A DNA stretch of 64,000 bases from an uncultured Erythrobacter sp. (GTDB taxonomy: Bacteria; Pseudomonadota; Alphaproteobacteria; Sphingomonadales; Sphingomonadaceae): positions 1,402,861 to 1,466,860 of the forward strand of contig CANLZI010000001.1 of the NCBI GenBank assembly GCA_947495555.1, in the 5' to 3' direction. The translations under genes were made by a program, and so were the position numbers. The stretch's first letter is position 1. The number at the start of each line of letters is the position of its first letter. The notes under the pieces were generated by a model. The model saw nothing but the letters and a program-made list of their open reading frames with translations. It did not search any database and was not told the origin of the DNA. Below, piece by piece: positions 25,925-34,277 of the stretch.

Positions 25925-26779
25925 GTGAAGCTGACGCGATCATACACCGCCAATCACCGCCAGCGCAGCGACGGCTCGGTGGTGTTTGACTGCTCACCCG
26001 ATGCCAAGGAATGGCCTTGGCTGAACCTACCCGCCCAGCATCCGCTGGTCATCCAAACGCAGAATTTTTGGGCCAGCGTAGGTGTGACATCGGCCTTGGG
26101 CACACGCGACGATGACAAATGGAGCGCGCTGACATGGACCGATTGGGTCCTGGGCGATGTGACAGCGGGCCGTGCCACCCACGGCATTTTCACCAATGCC
26201 CAAGGCGCCGTCGATCAAGCTGACAGCGACGACAAATTGACGTTCAGCACGCGACTGTTCGATGCCAAAGATCGCGAGATTGTCGCAATACGGGGCAAGG
26301 GTGTCGTGTTTAGAAATCGCAATTTTGAACAATGGCGCTCGGGGTCGAAGACCAAGGCAGAACAAGCCAGCACGCCGCCAACCAGCTTTATCTATGCGCC
26401 GCGCGAGTTGTTGGGCCTGTCACTGTTCGAACCACCCTTGATCGCACCGCTGGACAATTCCGGCAATCACACAAGGGCTCTGGTCACCAAGCAGAACGGT
26501 CTGATGCCCGGCCATCCTTACTTCAGCGGATCGGGTGACCATGTAAATTCGCCGCATCTGGCAGAACTCGCGCGACAAACCGTCAGCCTGCTGAGTGGCG
26601 GAGATTGCGCAAAGCTGCTCATCACCCATGGCGAGATGGATATGCACCGCTATATCGAGCTGGGCACCGAAATCGAGATTGGTATCTCTCGCGAATCAGA
26701 CCATCGGGCCGTGCTTGCGATCAGCCAATTGGGCAGGTCTTGCGCAACGCTCACCATGCAGTGGAGCATTGCGACCTAG
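25925..26779 (+). CDS. Unknown protein, possibly hotdog-fold
   Basis: A 284-residue soluble protein starting at a GTG 13 nt after msrA. I do not recognise it with confidence. The segment GHPYFSGSGDHVNSPHLAELARQTVSLL resembles the HP-F-DHV...E-ARQ core of AfsA-like hotdog proteins, and the first half (WASVGVTSALGTRDDDKWSALTWTDWV) looks beta-rich. It could bind a thioester or similar small molecule. No signal peptide or membrane segment. It converges with rsmB, 16 bp away, and may be cotranscribed with msrA. Confidence 0.6.
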   Translation: MKLTRSYTANHRQRSDGSVVFDCSPDAKEWPWLNLPAQHPLVIQTQNFWASVGVTSALGTRDDDKWSALTWTDWVLGDVTAGRATHGIFTNAQGAVDQADSDDKLTFSTRLFDAKDREIVAIRGKGVVFRNRNFEQWRSGSKTKAEQASTPPTSFIYAPRELLGLSLFEPPLIAPLDNSGNHTRALVTKQNGLMPGHPYFSGSGDHVNSPHLAELARQTVSLLSGGDCAKLLITHGEMDMHRYIELGTEIEIGISRESDHRAVLAISQLGRSCATLTMQWSIAT

Positions 26780-26795
26780 CTGCAGGTCAGCTTCT

Positions 26796-28070
26796 TCACG
26801 ATTTGCGCCACCGCGCCACGAAGAATCCATCCAAACCGCCAGCATCTCCCCGCATGCCTGGATCGGTGCGCAGCCACCCTTGTCCCGTCGGCTCAAGCCC
26901 GGCGGGCAATTCGTCTGATCGGATCGGGTCGGGGGTCAATTCGAGTCCCGCAGCGTTGACAGCGACGGCCTGATCCTCGCCCTCTTCTTGCTCCAACGAA
27001 CACACCACATAGATCAGCGATCCGCCCGGCTTCAACCATCCCGCAGCCCGCTCAATCAATTGTGCTTGCAACTCGGCCATCTCGCCAATCTGGCGAGGAC
27101 CAATGCGGTGCAACACATCAGGATGACGCCTGCACGTACCCGTCGCCGTACATGGTGCATCGAGCAGGATGGCATCAAATTGATGCTTTGGTTCCCACGT
27201 CAAAGCATCGGCGCGAATGGTGGAGGCCTTCAAATCGACCCGCTGCAAATTCTGTTTGAGCAGATCGAGCCGGCGCTTCGAAATATCCAGCGCGGTGACC
27301 TTCCAGCCTTGCGCTGCCAATTGCATGGTCTTGCCGCCCGGCGCGGCGCACAAATCCAGCGCATAGCGGCCTTCGCCAGCGCCCAACAGACGCGCCGGGA
27401 TTGATGCCGCAAGGTCTTGCACCCACCATGCCCCGGCCTCGTCCTTTGTGCCAAAGCCGGGCAAATTTTCGACTGCGCTTCCTCGGGCCAGCCGGACATG
27501 ACCTGCCATCAGACTGTCGCCCGACAATTGATTAGTCCAATGCGCGGTTTGGTCTGGATCGCGCAAAGATAAATCAAGCTGGGGTGGCTCGGCCAAGCCG
27601 GCTGCGATCAGCTCCATCCGTTTGCCCAAATGCCCCGCCCAGCGCTGCTCGACCTGCTCTGGCAAGCTGGGCACTGGCGGCAGGGTTACTTCTTGCTTGT
27701 TAAGCGTTGAAAATACGCCATGCGCCAACCGTCTCGGACCGCCAGAAAGCAGGGGCAATCCTGTGGCGATCACGGCATGCGGCGGGGTCCCCAACCTCAG
27801 CCAGCCCGCCAGCATCAACCGCAACACGCTGCGCACCTTGGCATCATCGGGCAGATTCTGCTTGGTTGCACTGTCGATCAGCCGGTCGAGGTCCGGCAGC
27901 CAACGCAAAGCCTCGCTCACCAGCGCCCGCGCCAGCGCCTTGTCAGCGGGTTTACGCACCGAGCGGGTAGCCCCGTGGAAGCTCTGATCGAGCGTTTCAC
28001 CGCGCCGCAAAACAGCGTCGAGCAATTGCAACGCAGCGCGGCGTGCATAGATTCCTGAGGGTTCAGCCAT
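26796..28070 (-). CDS. rsmB: 16S rRNA (cytosine-C5) methyltransferase, RsmB/NOP2 family
   Basis: SAM-dependent RNA m5C methyltransferase of 424 residues. The N-terminal part (ALQLLDAVLRRGETLDQSF, LARALVSEALRWLPDLD) is a NusB-like RNA-binding domain as in RsmB. The C-terminal catalytic domain has ALDLCAAPGGKTMQLA (motif I), ALDISKRRLDLLKQN, LLDAPCTATGTCRRHPDV (motif IV Cys) and the catalytic-Cys motif VVCSLEQEE (motif VI). The family includes several rRNA/tRNA methylases, so position specificity is inferred from the NusB domain. Divergent from the SDHAF4-like gene, 61 bp away. Confidence 0.9.
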   Translation of the reverse strand: MAEPSGIYARRAALQLLDAVLRRGETLDQSFHGATRSVRKPADKALARALVSEALRWLPDLDRLIDSATKQNLPDDAKVRSVLRLMLAGWLRLGTPPHAVIATGLPLLSGGPRRLAHGVFSTLNKQEVTLPPVPSLPEQVEQRWAGHLGKRMELIAAGLAEPPQLDLSLRDPDQTAHWTNQLSGDSLMAGHVRLARGSAVENLPGFGTKDEAGAWWVQDLAASIPARLLGAGEGRYALDLCAAPGGKTMQLAAQGWKVTALDISKRRLDLLKQNLQRVDLKASTIRADALTWEPKHQFDAILLDAPCTATGTCRRHPDVLHRIGPRQIGEMAELQAQLIERAAGWLKPGGSLIYVVCSLEQEEGEDQAVAVNAAGLELTPDPIRSDELPAGLEPTGQGWLRTDPGMRGDAGGLDGFFVARWRKS

Positions 28071-28131
28071 GGTCAGCGCGGCCTAGACGCTCTTGAAACC
28101 AAGCGCCAGCACGGGCATTACCCAATTTGAC

Positions 28132-28302
28132 ATGACAAAACAAAAATCAGACGCCGCCAAAGCATTTGCAAAGCCAGCCCATTGGACCAATGATCCTGTG
28201 CCCACGCCAAAGGCGGGTAAGCCTGATCACGATGAACCGCGCGATCTGTCTCCCACCCGCTATGGCGATTGGGAAAAGAACGGCATCGCCATAGATTTTT
28301 AG
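28132..28302 (+). CDS. SDHAF4-like (DUF1674) succinate dehydrogenase assembly factor
   Basis: A short protein of about 56 residues ending DLSPTRYGDWEKNGIAIDF, which is the conserved C-terminal signature of the DUF1674/SDHAF4 family. The mitochondrial members bind the flavinated SdhA subunit and help assemble complex II, so a similar role is inferred. The charged, proline-rich first half is poorly conserved. The ATG at 28132 is preferred to a TTG at 28093. The last 16 coding bases are tandemly duplicated just behind the stop. Confidence 0.8.
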   Translation: MTKQKSDAAKAFAKPAHWTNDPVPTPKAGKPDHDEPRDLSPTRYGDWEKNGIAIDF

Positions 28303-28318
28303 CGCCATCGATTTTTAG
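28287..28318. repeat. 16 bp tandem duplication covering a stop codon
   Basis: CGCCATAGATTTTTAG (28287-28302) is immediately followed by CGCCATCGATTTTTAG (28303-28318), differing at one base. The first copy encodes the end of the SDHAF4-like protein, IDF plus the stop TAG; the second is outside the gene. Most simply a replication slippage product. Confidence 0.85.
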
Positions 28319-28350
28319 CTAGCGGTAAAGGATAATTGCGTGGCCCAAAC

Positions 28351-28443
28351 GACGCCATAGGCGTCGCAAGGCCGACCGGCCGCCCGCAGCGATGCGACAT
28401 TTAGGTCGCGTGAGCGAGGAAATCGCACGCCGGAGGGCGTGCG
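28351..28443 (+). repeat. Composite hairpin repeat, copy B (behind the P450 gene)
   Basis: Hairpins in order: GACGCC-ATA-GGCGTC (28351-28365), GGCC-GACC-GGCC (28370-28381), GCGAC-ATTTAG-GTCGC (28394-28409) and CGCACGCC-GGAG-GGCGTGCG (28424-28443). The last is 4 nt from the stop of the P450 gene and has the same GGAG/CTCC loop as the gene-proximal hairpin behind dnaA. Sequence outside the stems is partly alike (AGGT followed by a TGA-CGA stretch). No protein is encoded. Confidence 0.65.
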
Positions 28444-28447
28444 GAAA

Positions 28448-29863
28448 TCACAACTTCTTGAATTCGACCTTCAAACCGTCCTTAGGCTGGGGAATGGGCC
28501 ATGCCTTCCAATCGGGCGCATAACCCTCTTCGACCACGATCTCATATTGCTGCAGCAATTGCGCCAGCAAGATCTTCACTTGCATATAGGCAAAGTGCAG
28601 ACCCAGACACATATGTGCGCCGCCGCCAAAGGGAACCCAGGCATATTTGTGCCGCGCTTTGGCCTTGTCCGGCGTAAAACGCATCGGGTCAAAGGTGAAC
28701 GGATTGTCCCAATAATCTTCTGAATGATGGGTCCAGTAAATATTGATCCCAACCATCTGACCGGCCGGAATGCGATAGCCTCCATATTCAAAATCACGCA
28801 GTGCGCGGCGCGGCATGGATGGCACCGGCGGCATCATCCGCAGCGCCTCTTTGAAGGCCATTTCGGTCAGTTCCAGTCTGCCCAGATCATCATAGCTGAG
28901 CGGGCGCGGATTGCCCGAGGCATCTGGTCCACCGGTGATCGCCACGATTTCTTCGCGGATCTTGGCCTGCCATTGCGGGTTCTTCGCCAGATAATAGATC
29001 AGGCTGGTGGCCGAGGAAGTGATGGTGTCATGCGCGGCCATCATCAGGAAATTCATGTGATCGACCACCTCATCGACCGGCAATAAAGAGCCATCCTCGC
29101 GCGTCGCCGTGGCAAATTGGCTGAACATGTCCTGCCCGCCGCCAGCTTCGCGCCGCTTGTGCGTTTCTTGGGTGAAGTAATCGACCAGAAAGGCGCGGCC
29201 ATCGACCCCGCGTTTCATCTTGGTGAAGGGCAATGGGCTGCGGATCGGCGCGACAGAGGCCTGCACCATATCAACAAAGGCGGTGTTTATTTTGTCAGCT
29301 TCGGGACCCCAATCGATCCCAATGAAGCTTTCCGCAGCAAGATCCAGAGTCAGCTTCTTGATGGTCGGATAGAATTCCATCCGACCTTCCCAATCGGCCA
29401 CTTCGCGCGCGATCCCGGTGTTCAAAGCGCCCGAATAATGCCGCATCGGGCCCGGCTTAAACGCGATCGAAAGGGCGCGGCGGTCCATCCGGTGATGGTC
29501 AAAGTCCATCAACATCAATCCGCGCGGGAACAATTGGTCCAATACCGGACCCCAGCCCTGTTCGCTGGAGAATATCTTGTCCTTATTGAACAAGACCATC
29601 TCGTTGGCCTCGGCCCCGATTAGCGCCACATTCCAGCCACCAAAGGCCTTGCTTTTGTAAACCTTGCCGTATTTTTCGATCATTTCCCGCGTGAAAGCAT
29701 GCGGGTCAGCCAATTGCTTGAAAGTATGACCGACCAAAGGCAGGCCTGCTTCGCCGGGGATATGTGCCAAAGCATCCGTCGCCGGAATGCCCTCGCTCCA
29801 ATGGCTGAAACGCCCGTGCTCAGGCACATTCGATGTCTTAGTAGTGGAAGCTGCGGTGGCCAT
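28448..29863 (-). CDS. Cytochrome P450
   Basis: Heme-thiolate monooxygenase of about 471 residues. Diagnostic regions: I-helix AAHDTITSSATSL (oxygen-binding Thr), ExxR as EALRMM, and the heme loop FGGGAHMCLGLHFA containing the axial Cys. The N-terminus lacks a membrane anchor, so it is soluble. The substrate is unknown; the proline-rich PPVPSMPRRALRDFEYGGYRIPAG region is typical of bacterial fatty-acid/retinoid-like P450s, but this is only a resemblance. ATG 29863 has AGGG 6 nt before it. A 22 bp palindrome sits just upstream, so the gene is probably repressor-controlled. No ferredoxin or reductase is nearby. Confidence 0.93.
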   Translation of the reverse strand: MATAASTTKTSNVPEHGRFSHWSEGIPATDALAHIPGEAGLPLVGHTFKQLADPHAFTREMIEKYGKVYKSKAFGGWNVALIGAEANEMVLFNKDKIFSSEQGWGPVLDQLFPRGLMLMDFDHHRMDRRALSIAFKPGPMRHYSGALNTGIAREVADWEGRMEFYPTIKKLTLDLAAESFIGIDWGPEADKINTAFVDMVQASVAPIRSPLPFTKMKRGVDGRAFLVDYFTQETHKRREAGGGQDMFSQFATATREDGSLLPVDEVVDHMNFLMMAAHDTITSSATSLIYYLAKNPQWQAKIREEIVAITGGPDASGNPRPLSYDDLGRLELTEMAFKEALRMMPPVPSMPRRALRDFEYGGYRIPAGQMVGINIYWTHHSEDYWDNPFTFDPMRFTPDKAKARHKYAWVPFGGGAHMCLGLHFAYMQVKILLAQLLQQYEIVVEEGYAPDWKAWPIPQPKDGLKVEFKKL

Positions 29864-29884
29864 GATCAACCCTGATACCTTGCG

Positions 29885-29906
29885 TTACTTACCTAAGTGT
29901 AAGTAA
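29885..29906. promoter_or_regulatory. Palindromic operator upstream of the P450 gene
   Basis: Perfect inverted repeat TTACTTAC (29885-29892), 6 nt spacer, GTAAGTAA (29899-29906). It lies 21 bp before the P450 ATG and 9 bp after the hemH stop. Size, symmetry and position fit a TetR-family operator. No TetR gene occurs in the window, so the regulator must be elsewhere. Confidence 0.75.
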
Positions 29907-29915
29907 TGTTGAGGC

Positions 29916-30947
29916 CTAAATCCAGCCTGCCAATTCTGTGCGGGTCAATTTTTCCAGCATGTCCATTCCTGCGTCCGATGTATTGAGGCAGCTGAGCACG
30001 GCATAGTCCTCGCCGCCCGCCTCCATAAAGATGTCCCGCCCCTCGATCGCCAGCTCTTCCAAAGTCTCGACACAATCGGCCGAAAAACCGGGCGCCGCGA
30101 TAGCCAATTTGCGCGTGCCCTTGCTCGCCTCGCGCTCCAGCGTGGTGTCGGTAGCTGGCTCCAACCATTGCGCCGGACCAAAGCGGGATTGGAAGGAGGT
30201 TTCAATCCGCATCGGTGGCAGACCCTCCATCCCGGCCAATTTCTCTGTCAGCAGGCGTGCCGTTTTGCGGCAATGGCAGTGATAGGGATCGCCCAGCTCC
30301 AATGTGCGCTGGGGCATGCCATGGAAGCTCAACACCAACACTTCAGGCGCAAATGGCAGCGCATGAATTTGACGCGAAAGATCAGCCGCCAAGGCATCAA
30401 TATGGGCTGGATTGTCGTAATAAGGCGGCAGGGTGCGAATGCTGGGCTGCCACCGCATTTTGCCCAAAGCCTCACCTACTTTATCGACCACCGTCGCCGT
30501 GGTGGCCGCGCTATATTGGGGGTAGAGCGGGGCGATCAAGATCCGGTCACAACCCGATTTCTGCAGAGCCTCTATCTGGCTCGGGATCGAAGGCTCTCCA
30601 TAGCGCATGGCATAGGAAATCTGCGCCGCATCGCCGATCAATTGTTGCAAATTTTCGGCCTGCTTGCGCGTGATGACAGCCAGAGGAGACCCCTCGTCCG
30701 TCCACACTTTGGCATAAGCCTTGGCGCTCTTTTTGGGCCGCGTGTTCAGGATAATTCCGCGCAAAATGGGCTGCCAGGCAATCGGCGGGATTTCGATCAC
30801 ACGACGATCTGACAAGAATTCGGCCAGATAGCGCTTTACATCCTTGGGCTCGGGCGATTGGGGCGTGCCCAGATTAACCAGCAGCACGCCGATATTTCCG
30901 CTGGAAACCGGCACATGATCATGCGGTAACTGCTGATTTTGCAACAT
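29916..30947 (-). CDS. hemH: Ferrochelatase
   Basis: Inserts ferrous iron into protoporphyrin IX, the last step of heme synthesis. The 343-residue protein shows NLGTPQSPEPKDVKRYL at the N-terminus, the catalytic His in LVLSFHGMPQRTLELGDPY, the acidic FSADCVETLEELAIEGRDIF site and the C-terminal MEAGGEDYAVLSCLNTSDAG. It begins 2 bp after the molybdenum hydroxylase gene and its product would serve the P450 downstream. Confidence 0.97.
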   Translation of the reverse strand: MLQNQQLPHDHVPVSSGNIGVLLVNLGTPQSPEPKDVKRYLAEFLSDRRVIEIPPIAWQPILRGIILNTRPKKSAKAYAKVWTDEGSPLAVITRKQAENLQQLIGDAAQISYAMRYGEPSIPSQIEALQKSGCDRILIAPLYPQYSAATTATVVDKVGEALGKMRWQPSIRTLPPYYDNPAHIDALAADLSRQIHALPFAPEVLVLSFHGMPQRTLELGDPYHCHCRKTARLLTEKLAGMEGLPPMRIETSFQSRFGPAQWLEPATDTTLEREASKGTRKLAIAAPGFSADCVETLEELAIEGRDIFMEAGGEDYAVLSCLNTSDAGMDMLEKLTRTELAGWI

Positions 30948-30949
30948 AA

Positions 30950-33223
30950 TTATAGACCTTCGGTCAGGAACGGCAGTCGCCTCAGGCGGGTGCCTGTGGC
31001 CGAGAACATAGCGTTGGCAATCGCTGGAGCGGCCACCACTGCGCCCAATTCTCCTGGATCAAATGCTGGCGCATCACTGGCGATAAAATCGACCAGAATT
31101 TCGGGGCAGTCCGCCAATTGTGGCAGATTGAGATCGGCCAATTGCTGAGCGACAGGAACGCCCGATCTGTACCGCGTGCTTGCTCCCATTGCTTGGGACA
31201 GACCAAACACAAGGCCGCCTTCGATTTGTTGCCGTGCAATGTCCAAATTGACGATCCGGCCAATGTCCACAACCGCAACCAGGCGTTGCACCTGCAAACC
31301 GCCTTCACCCGCACGAGCATCGGCAATACAAGCAATCCGCCCCCCGCTTGCCGCATCACCCATGCGGTGGCAGGCAAGACCCTGCCCGCTTTGATCGCGG
31401 CCGCCATCCCATTGCGCCAGCCGCGCCGCGCTCTGCATGCAGGCGACCAGCCGCGCATCCTGGCCCAGCATAGAAATGCGGAAGGACAAAGGCTCCAAAT
31501 CATTGCGGGTCGCCACTTCATCAATGAAGCTTTCGATCGCAAAGGCCGTGACCGCATCGGCATTGCCCCGCATACGGGAACACGGCAGGCCAATTTCCAC
31601 CGGCACATGCTGAACTGTCACATTGGGAATGGCATAGGGCGGCATCGCCCCTTCGCAGGCCAACGGGTCGGCCATACCGGTGCTGTCGTTGATCGCGGCC
31701 CAGCTGGTCTTGTTCTCAAACAGGCGCTGGCCAAATTCCACATTGCTGGGCGGAGTGGCAATGCGCGTCTTAAGGCCCTGGATCATGCCGCTGCCATCCT
31801 TTGCAATTTGGGCGGTGAGCAACATTTGCGCCGGAGCGCGCGGGCGGGCTTGCTGCAATTCTTCATAGCGAGACCAGATAAGCTGCACTGGCCGGCGCAA
31901 TTCGCGCGCAATCAAAGCCACCTCAATCGCGTGGTCATGTTCCAAGCGCCGGTCAAAGCTGCCGCCTGCCGGCATGGGATACAGCACCACATCCTGCAGT
32001 TTCAGGCCAATAGCCTTGGCCGCTGCTGCGCGTGCCTGTTCCGGCGCCTGACTGGCCAACCACAGCTCCAACCGTTCGCCGTCATAGCGTGCTGTTGCGG
32101 TGGAGGTCTCCAGCGTCGCATGGACGCCTGCCTCGACTTCATATCCCAGCGCCAGATCGGCATTGCCGCCGCTGTTATAGCCCTCGCCTCGTTCGGCAAT
32201 GATATGCGCGTCGTCCGTTTTCAGCGCCTGATCCATCCGCTCGGCAATATCGTCGCTGTCGACGGTGAAATTCACCGCAAAGCGCGGCTGCATCGCCTCA
32301 ACCGCCCTATCGGCAGCCCACCAATTAGTGGCTGCAACAGCCAGCCATCTGTTGCCCTCAACCGCTCCTACAATCCCGCGAATATCGCGCGCATTCAGAG
32401 GGTTGAAATCGGTCAGCTCGGCCTTGTCCAGCGGGCCGTGACGGATGGCGGCATAGACCATGCCGGGCAAGCGGACATCGCCTGCAAACAGATGGGTACC
32501 ATCCACCTTGGAAGGCAAATCAATGCGCGGATATTGCGTGTCGGCCTCGGCTTCGCCGGCCAGCGGATTTTCCGCATAAGGCCGGGTCTTCAGCGGCGGT
32601 GGATCGGGCGGCGATTGATCGGCTGCCTCTGCTGCCAATTCGGCAAAGCTCAGGCGCTGATCTTCGAAAACCACAAATCCTTGCTCGGCCTCGCATTGCT
32701 CGGGCGAGACATTCCACCGCTCCGCTGCAGCCTGGGTCAACATGCCTCGAGCAGCTGCTGCGGCCATCCGGCACGGCTGTTCGAATGCTTCCAAACTGGT
32801 GCCATCGGCGGTCGCCATAAAGCGCGTGCTGCCGGCAAAGCGCTGGGTCATGATGGCGTCGGGCGTGTCCGCCCAACCCGCCATAACGCCGCCCCAAAGC
32901 GGCGCCCAACGCGCGGCCAATACGGCATTGGCATACAACGCGCTGACCGAAGCTGGCTCCACTGCGATCTGTCGCCAATCCGCACCCAGCTCAGCTGCGA
33001 CAATCTGGGGCAGGATCGTGCTGACACCTTGCCCCATCTCCAATTGCGGCAAAGCCACGGTGATCACCCCGTCGCTGGCAATCTTGATCCAGGCATCAAA
33101 GGCATATTCTTCAGCCTGGGTTTCCAGTGGGTTGGGATAGCTGCGAGGTAACAGCATCCACGCAACCACAAACCCGCCGCCAACAGCAGCTCCGGTGAGC
33201 ACACCGCGGCGGGTCAACTCCAT
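30950..33223 (-). CDS. Molybdopterin-binding subunit of an aldehyde/isoquinoline oxidoreductase-type hydroxylase
   Basis: Large subunit (757 residues) of the xanthine oxidase superfamily, IorB-like. It starts MELTRRGVLTGAAVGGGFVV, with an RR-containing Tat-type signal and hydrophobic stretch, suggesting export. Typical segments include QLEMGQGVSTILPQIVAAEL, the substrate-site GGSFDRRLEHDHAIEVALIA and the C-terminal DPGELGAVVAAPAIANAMFSATG, whose Glu is the catalytic base position. The small [2Fe-2S] subunit that normally accompanies it is absent here. The ATG is 2 bp after the mrp stop. Confidence 0.85.
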   Translation of the reverse strand: MELTRRGVLTGAAVGGGFVVAWMLLPRSYPNPLETQAEEYAFDAWIKIASDGVITVALPQLEMGQGVSTILPQIVAAELGADWRQIAVEPASVSALYANAVLAARWAPLWGGVMAGWADTPDAIMTQRFAGSTRFMATADGTSLEAFEQPCRMAAAAARGMLTQAAAERWNVSPEQCEAEQGFVVFEDQRLSFAELAAEAADQSPPDPPPLKTRPYAENPLAGEAEADTQYPRIDLPSKVDGTHLFAGDVRLPGMVYAAIRHGPLDKAELTDFNPLNARDIRGIVGAVEGNRWLAVAATNWWAADRAVEAMQPRFAVNFTVDSDDIAERMDQALKTDDAHIIAERGEGYNSGGNADLALGYEVEAGVHATLETSTATARYDGERLELWLASQAPEQARAAAAKAIGLKLQDVVLYPMPAGGSFDRRLEHDHAIEVALIARELRRPVQLIWSRYEELQQARPRAPAQMLLTAQIAKDGSGMIQGLKTRIATPPSNVEFGQRLFENKTSWAAINDSTGMADPLACEGAMPPYAIPNVTVQHVPVEIGLPCSRMRGNADAVTAFAIESFIDEVATRNDLEPLSFRISMLGQDARLVACMQSAARLAQWDGGRDQSGQGLACHRMGDAASGGRIACIADARAGEGGLQVQRLVAVVDIGRIVNLDIARQQIEGGLVFGLSQAMGASTRYRSGVPVAQQLADLNLPQLADCPEILVDFIASDAPAFDPGELGAVVAAPAIANAMFSATGTRLRRLPFLTEGL

Positions 33224-33225
33224 GC

Positions 33226-34203
33226 TCAGGCCGCCCCTTTGTTCAAGGCACCCAGCCAATCGCTGATCTTTTGGGCCACTGCGGTAAAGGCTTGTCCCTC
33301 GTCGCTATCGCCGGTTGCAGGTGGTTCGCCGCTGTCGCCAGACTCGCGGATAGACATCGCCAACGGGATTCGGCCCAAGAAGGGAATATCCACCGTGCCC
33401 GCCATTTTTTCCACGCCGCCTCTGCCAAAGGGATCGGACACCTCACCACAGTGCGGGCAGGCATAACCCGCCATGTTTTCCACCAATCCGATAATCGGCA
33501 CTTGCCCCTGCTCGAACAATTGTCCAGCGCGCGCGGCATCGATCAAGGCCAGATCCTGCGGGGTTGAAACCAGCACCGCGCCATCGGGCTTATGCTTTTG
33601 CAGCATGGTAATCTGCACATCGCCCGTGCCTGGCGGCAGATCGAGCAGCAGCAATTCCACATCGCCCCATTCCGCGTCGATCAATTGCGTCAGAGCATTG
33701 CCCACCATAGGACCGCGCCATGCCAATGCCTGGGCCGGTTTGACCAAATAGCCCATCGAGAGCACTGGAACGCCGTGCTTGCTGGGCACAGCGGTCAATT
33801 TGTCATCGGGTGCAGCCTCGGGTTTGGCGCCTTCATTGGCCAGTAATTTGGGCTGTGAGGGGCCATAGATATCGGCGTCCACCACCCCAACCTTGTGGCC
33901 CATGCGCTTCAACGCGACGGCCAGATTGGCGGTCAGGGTGGATTTACCCACACCGCCCTTGCCCGACCCAACAGCAATTATGCGGCGGGTGATTTTATCC
34001 GCCATCATCGCCACGCGCACTTCGGCGACGCCGGGTTGCTGCATCAAAATATCAGTGGTTTCTTGCTCTGTTTCGGCCCGCTGCGCCGCGAAAAGGCCGG
34101 AGGCGTCCATAACCACAATTGCGCGATCATTGACCATCCGCGCCGATTTAACACGCGCCGCAATTGGGGCCGGTAAACACTCGATCAAAGCCTGTTCATC
34201 CAT
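33226..34203 (-). CDS. mrp: Mrp/NBP35-family P-loop iron-sulfur carrier
   Basis: ATP-binding scaffold that transfers iron-sulfur clusters to apoproteins. In 325 residues: a short N-terminal MIP18-like region (about 1-80), Walker A GSGKGGVGKSTLTANLA with the deviant two-Lys form, VDADIYGPSQPKLL, LLDLPPGTGDVQ, and the metal-binding CPHC pair followed by GEVSDPFG. The cluster-binding role is established for the family. First gene of the mrp-molybdohydroxylase-hemH set and divergent from hflK. Confidence 0.95.
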   Translation of the reverse strand: MDEQALIECLPAPIAARVKSARMVNDRAIVVMDASGLFAAQRAETEQETTDILMQQPGVAEVRVAMMADKITRRIIAVGSGKGGVGKSTLTANLAVALKRMGHKVGVVDADIYGPSQPKLLANEGAKPEAAPDDKLTAVPSKHGVPVLSMGYLVKPAQALAWRGPMVGNALTQLIDAEWGDVELLLLDLPPGTGDVQITMLQKHKPDGAVLVSTPQDLALIDAARAGQLFEQGQVPIIGLVENMAGYACPHCGEVSDPFGRGGVEKMAGTVDIPFLGRIPLAMSIRESGDSGEPPATGDSDEGQAFTAVAQKISDWLGALNKGAA

Positions 34204-34277
34204 CGCGTCAGCGCTCTAGCAGCATTTTCACGTCCGCCACCCCTGTTTTTCGTCAGAACCGGCCCTATAAAAGAGTT

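Noticed and set aside
31118-33151. 677-codon open frame on the plus strand
   Set aside because: It lies entirely antisense to the molybdenum hydroxylase gene, has no family motifs and a composition typical of a complementary-strand shadow in GC-rich DNA.
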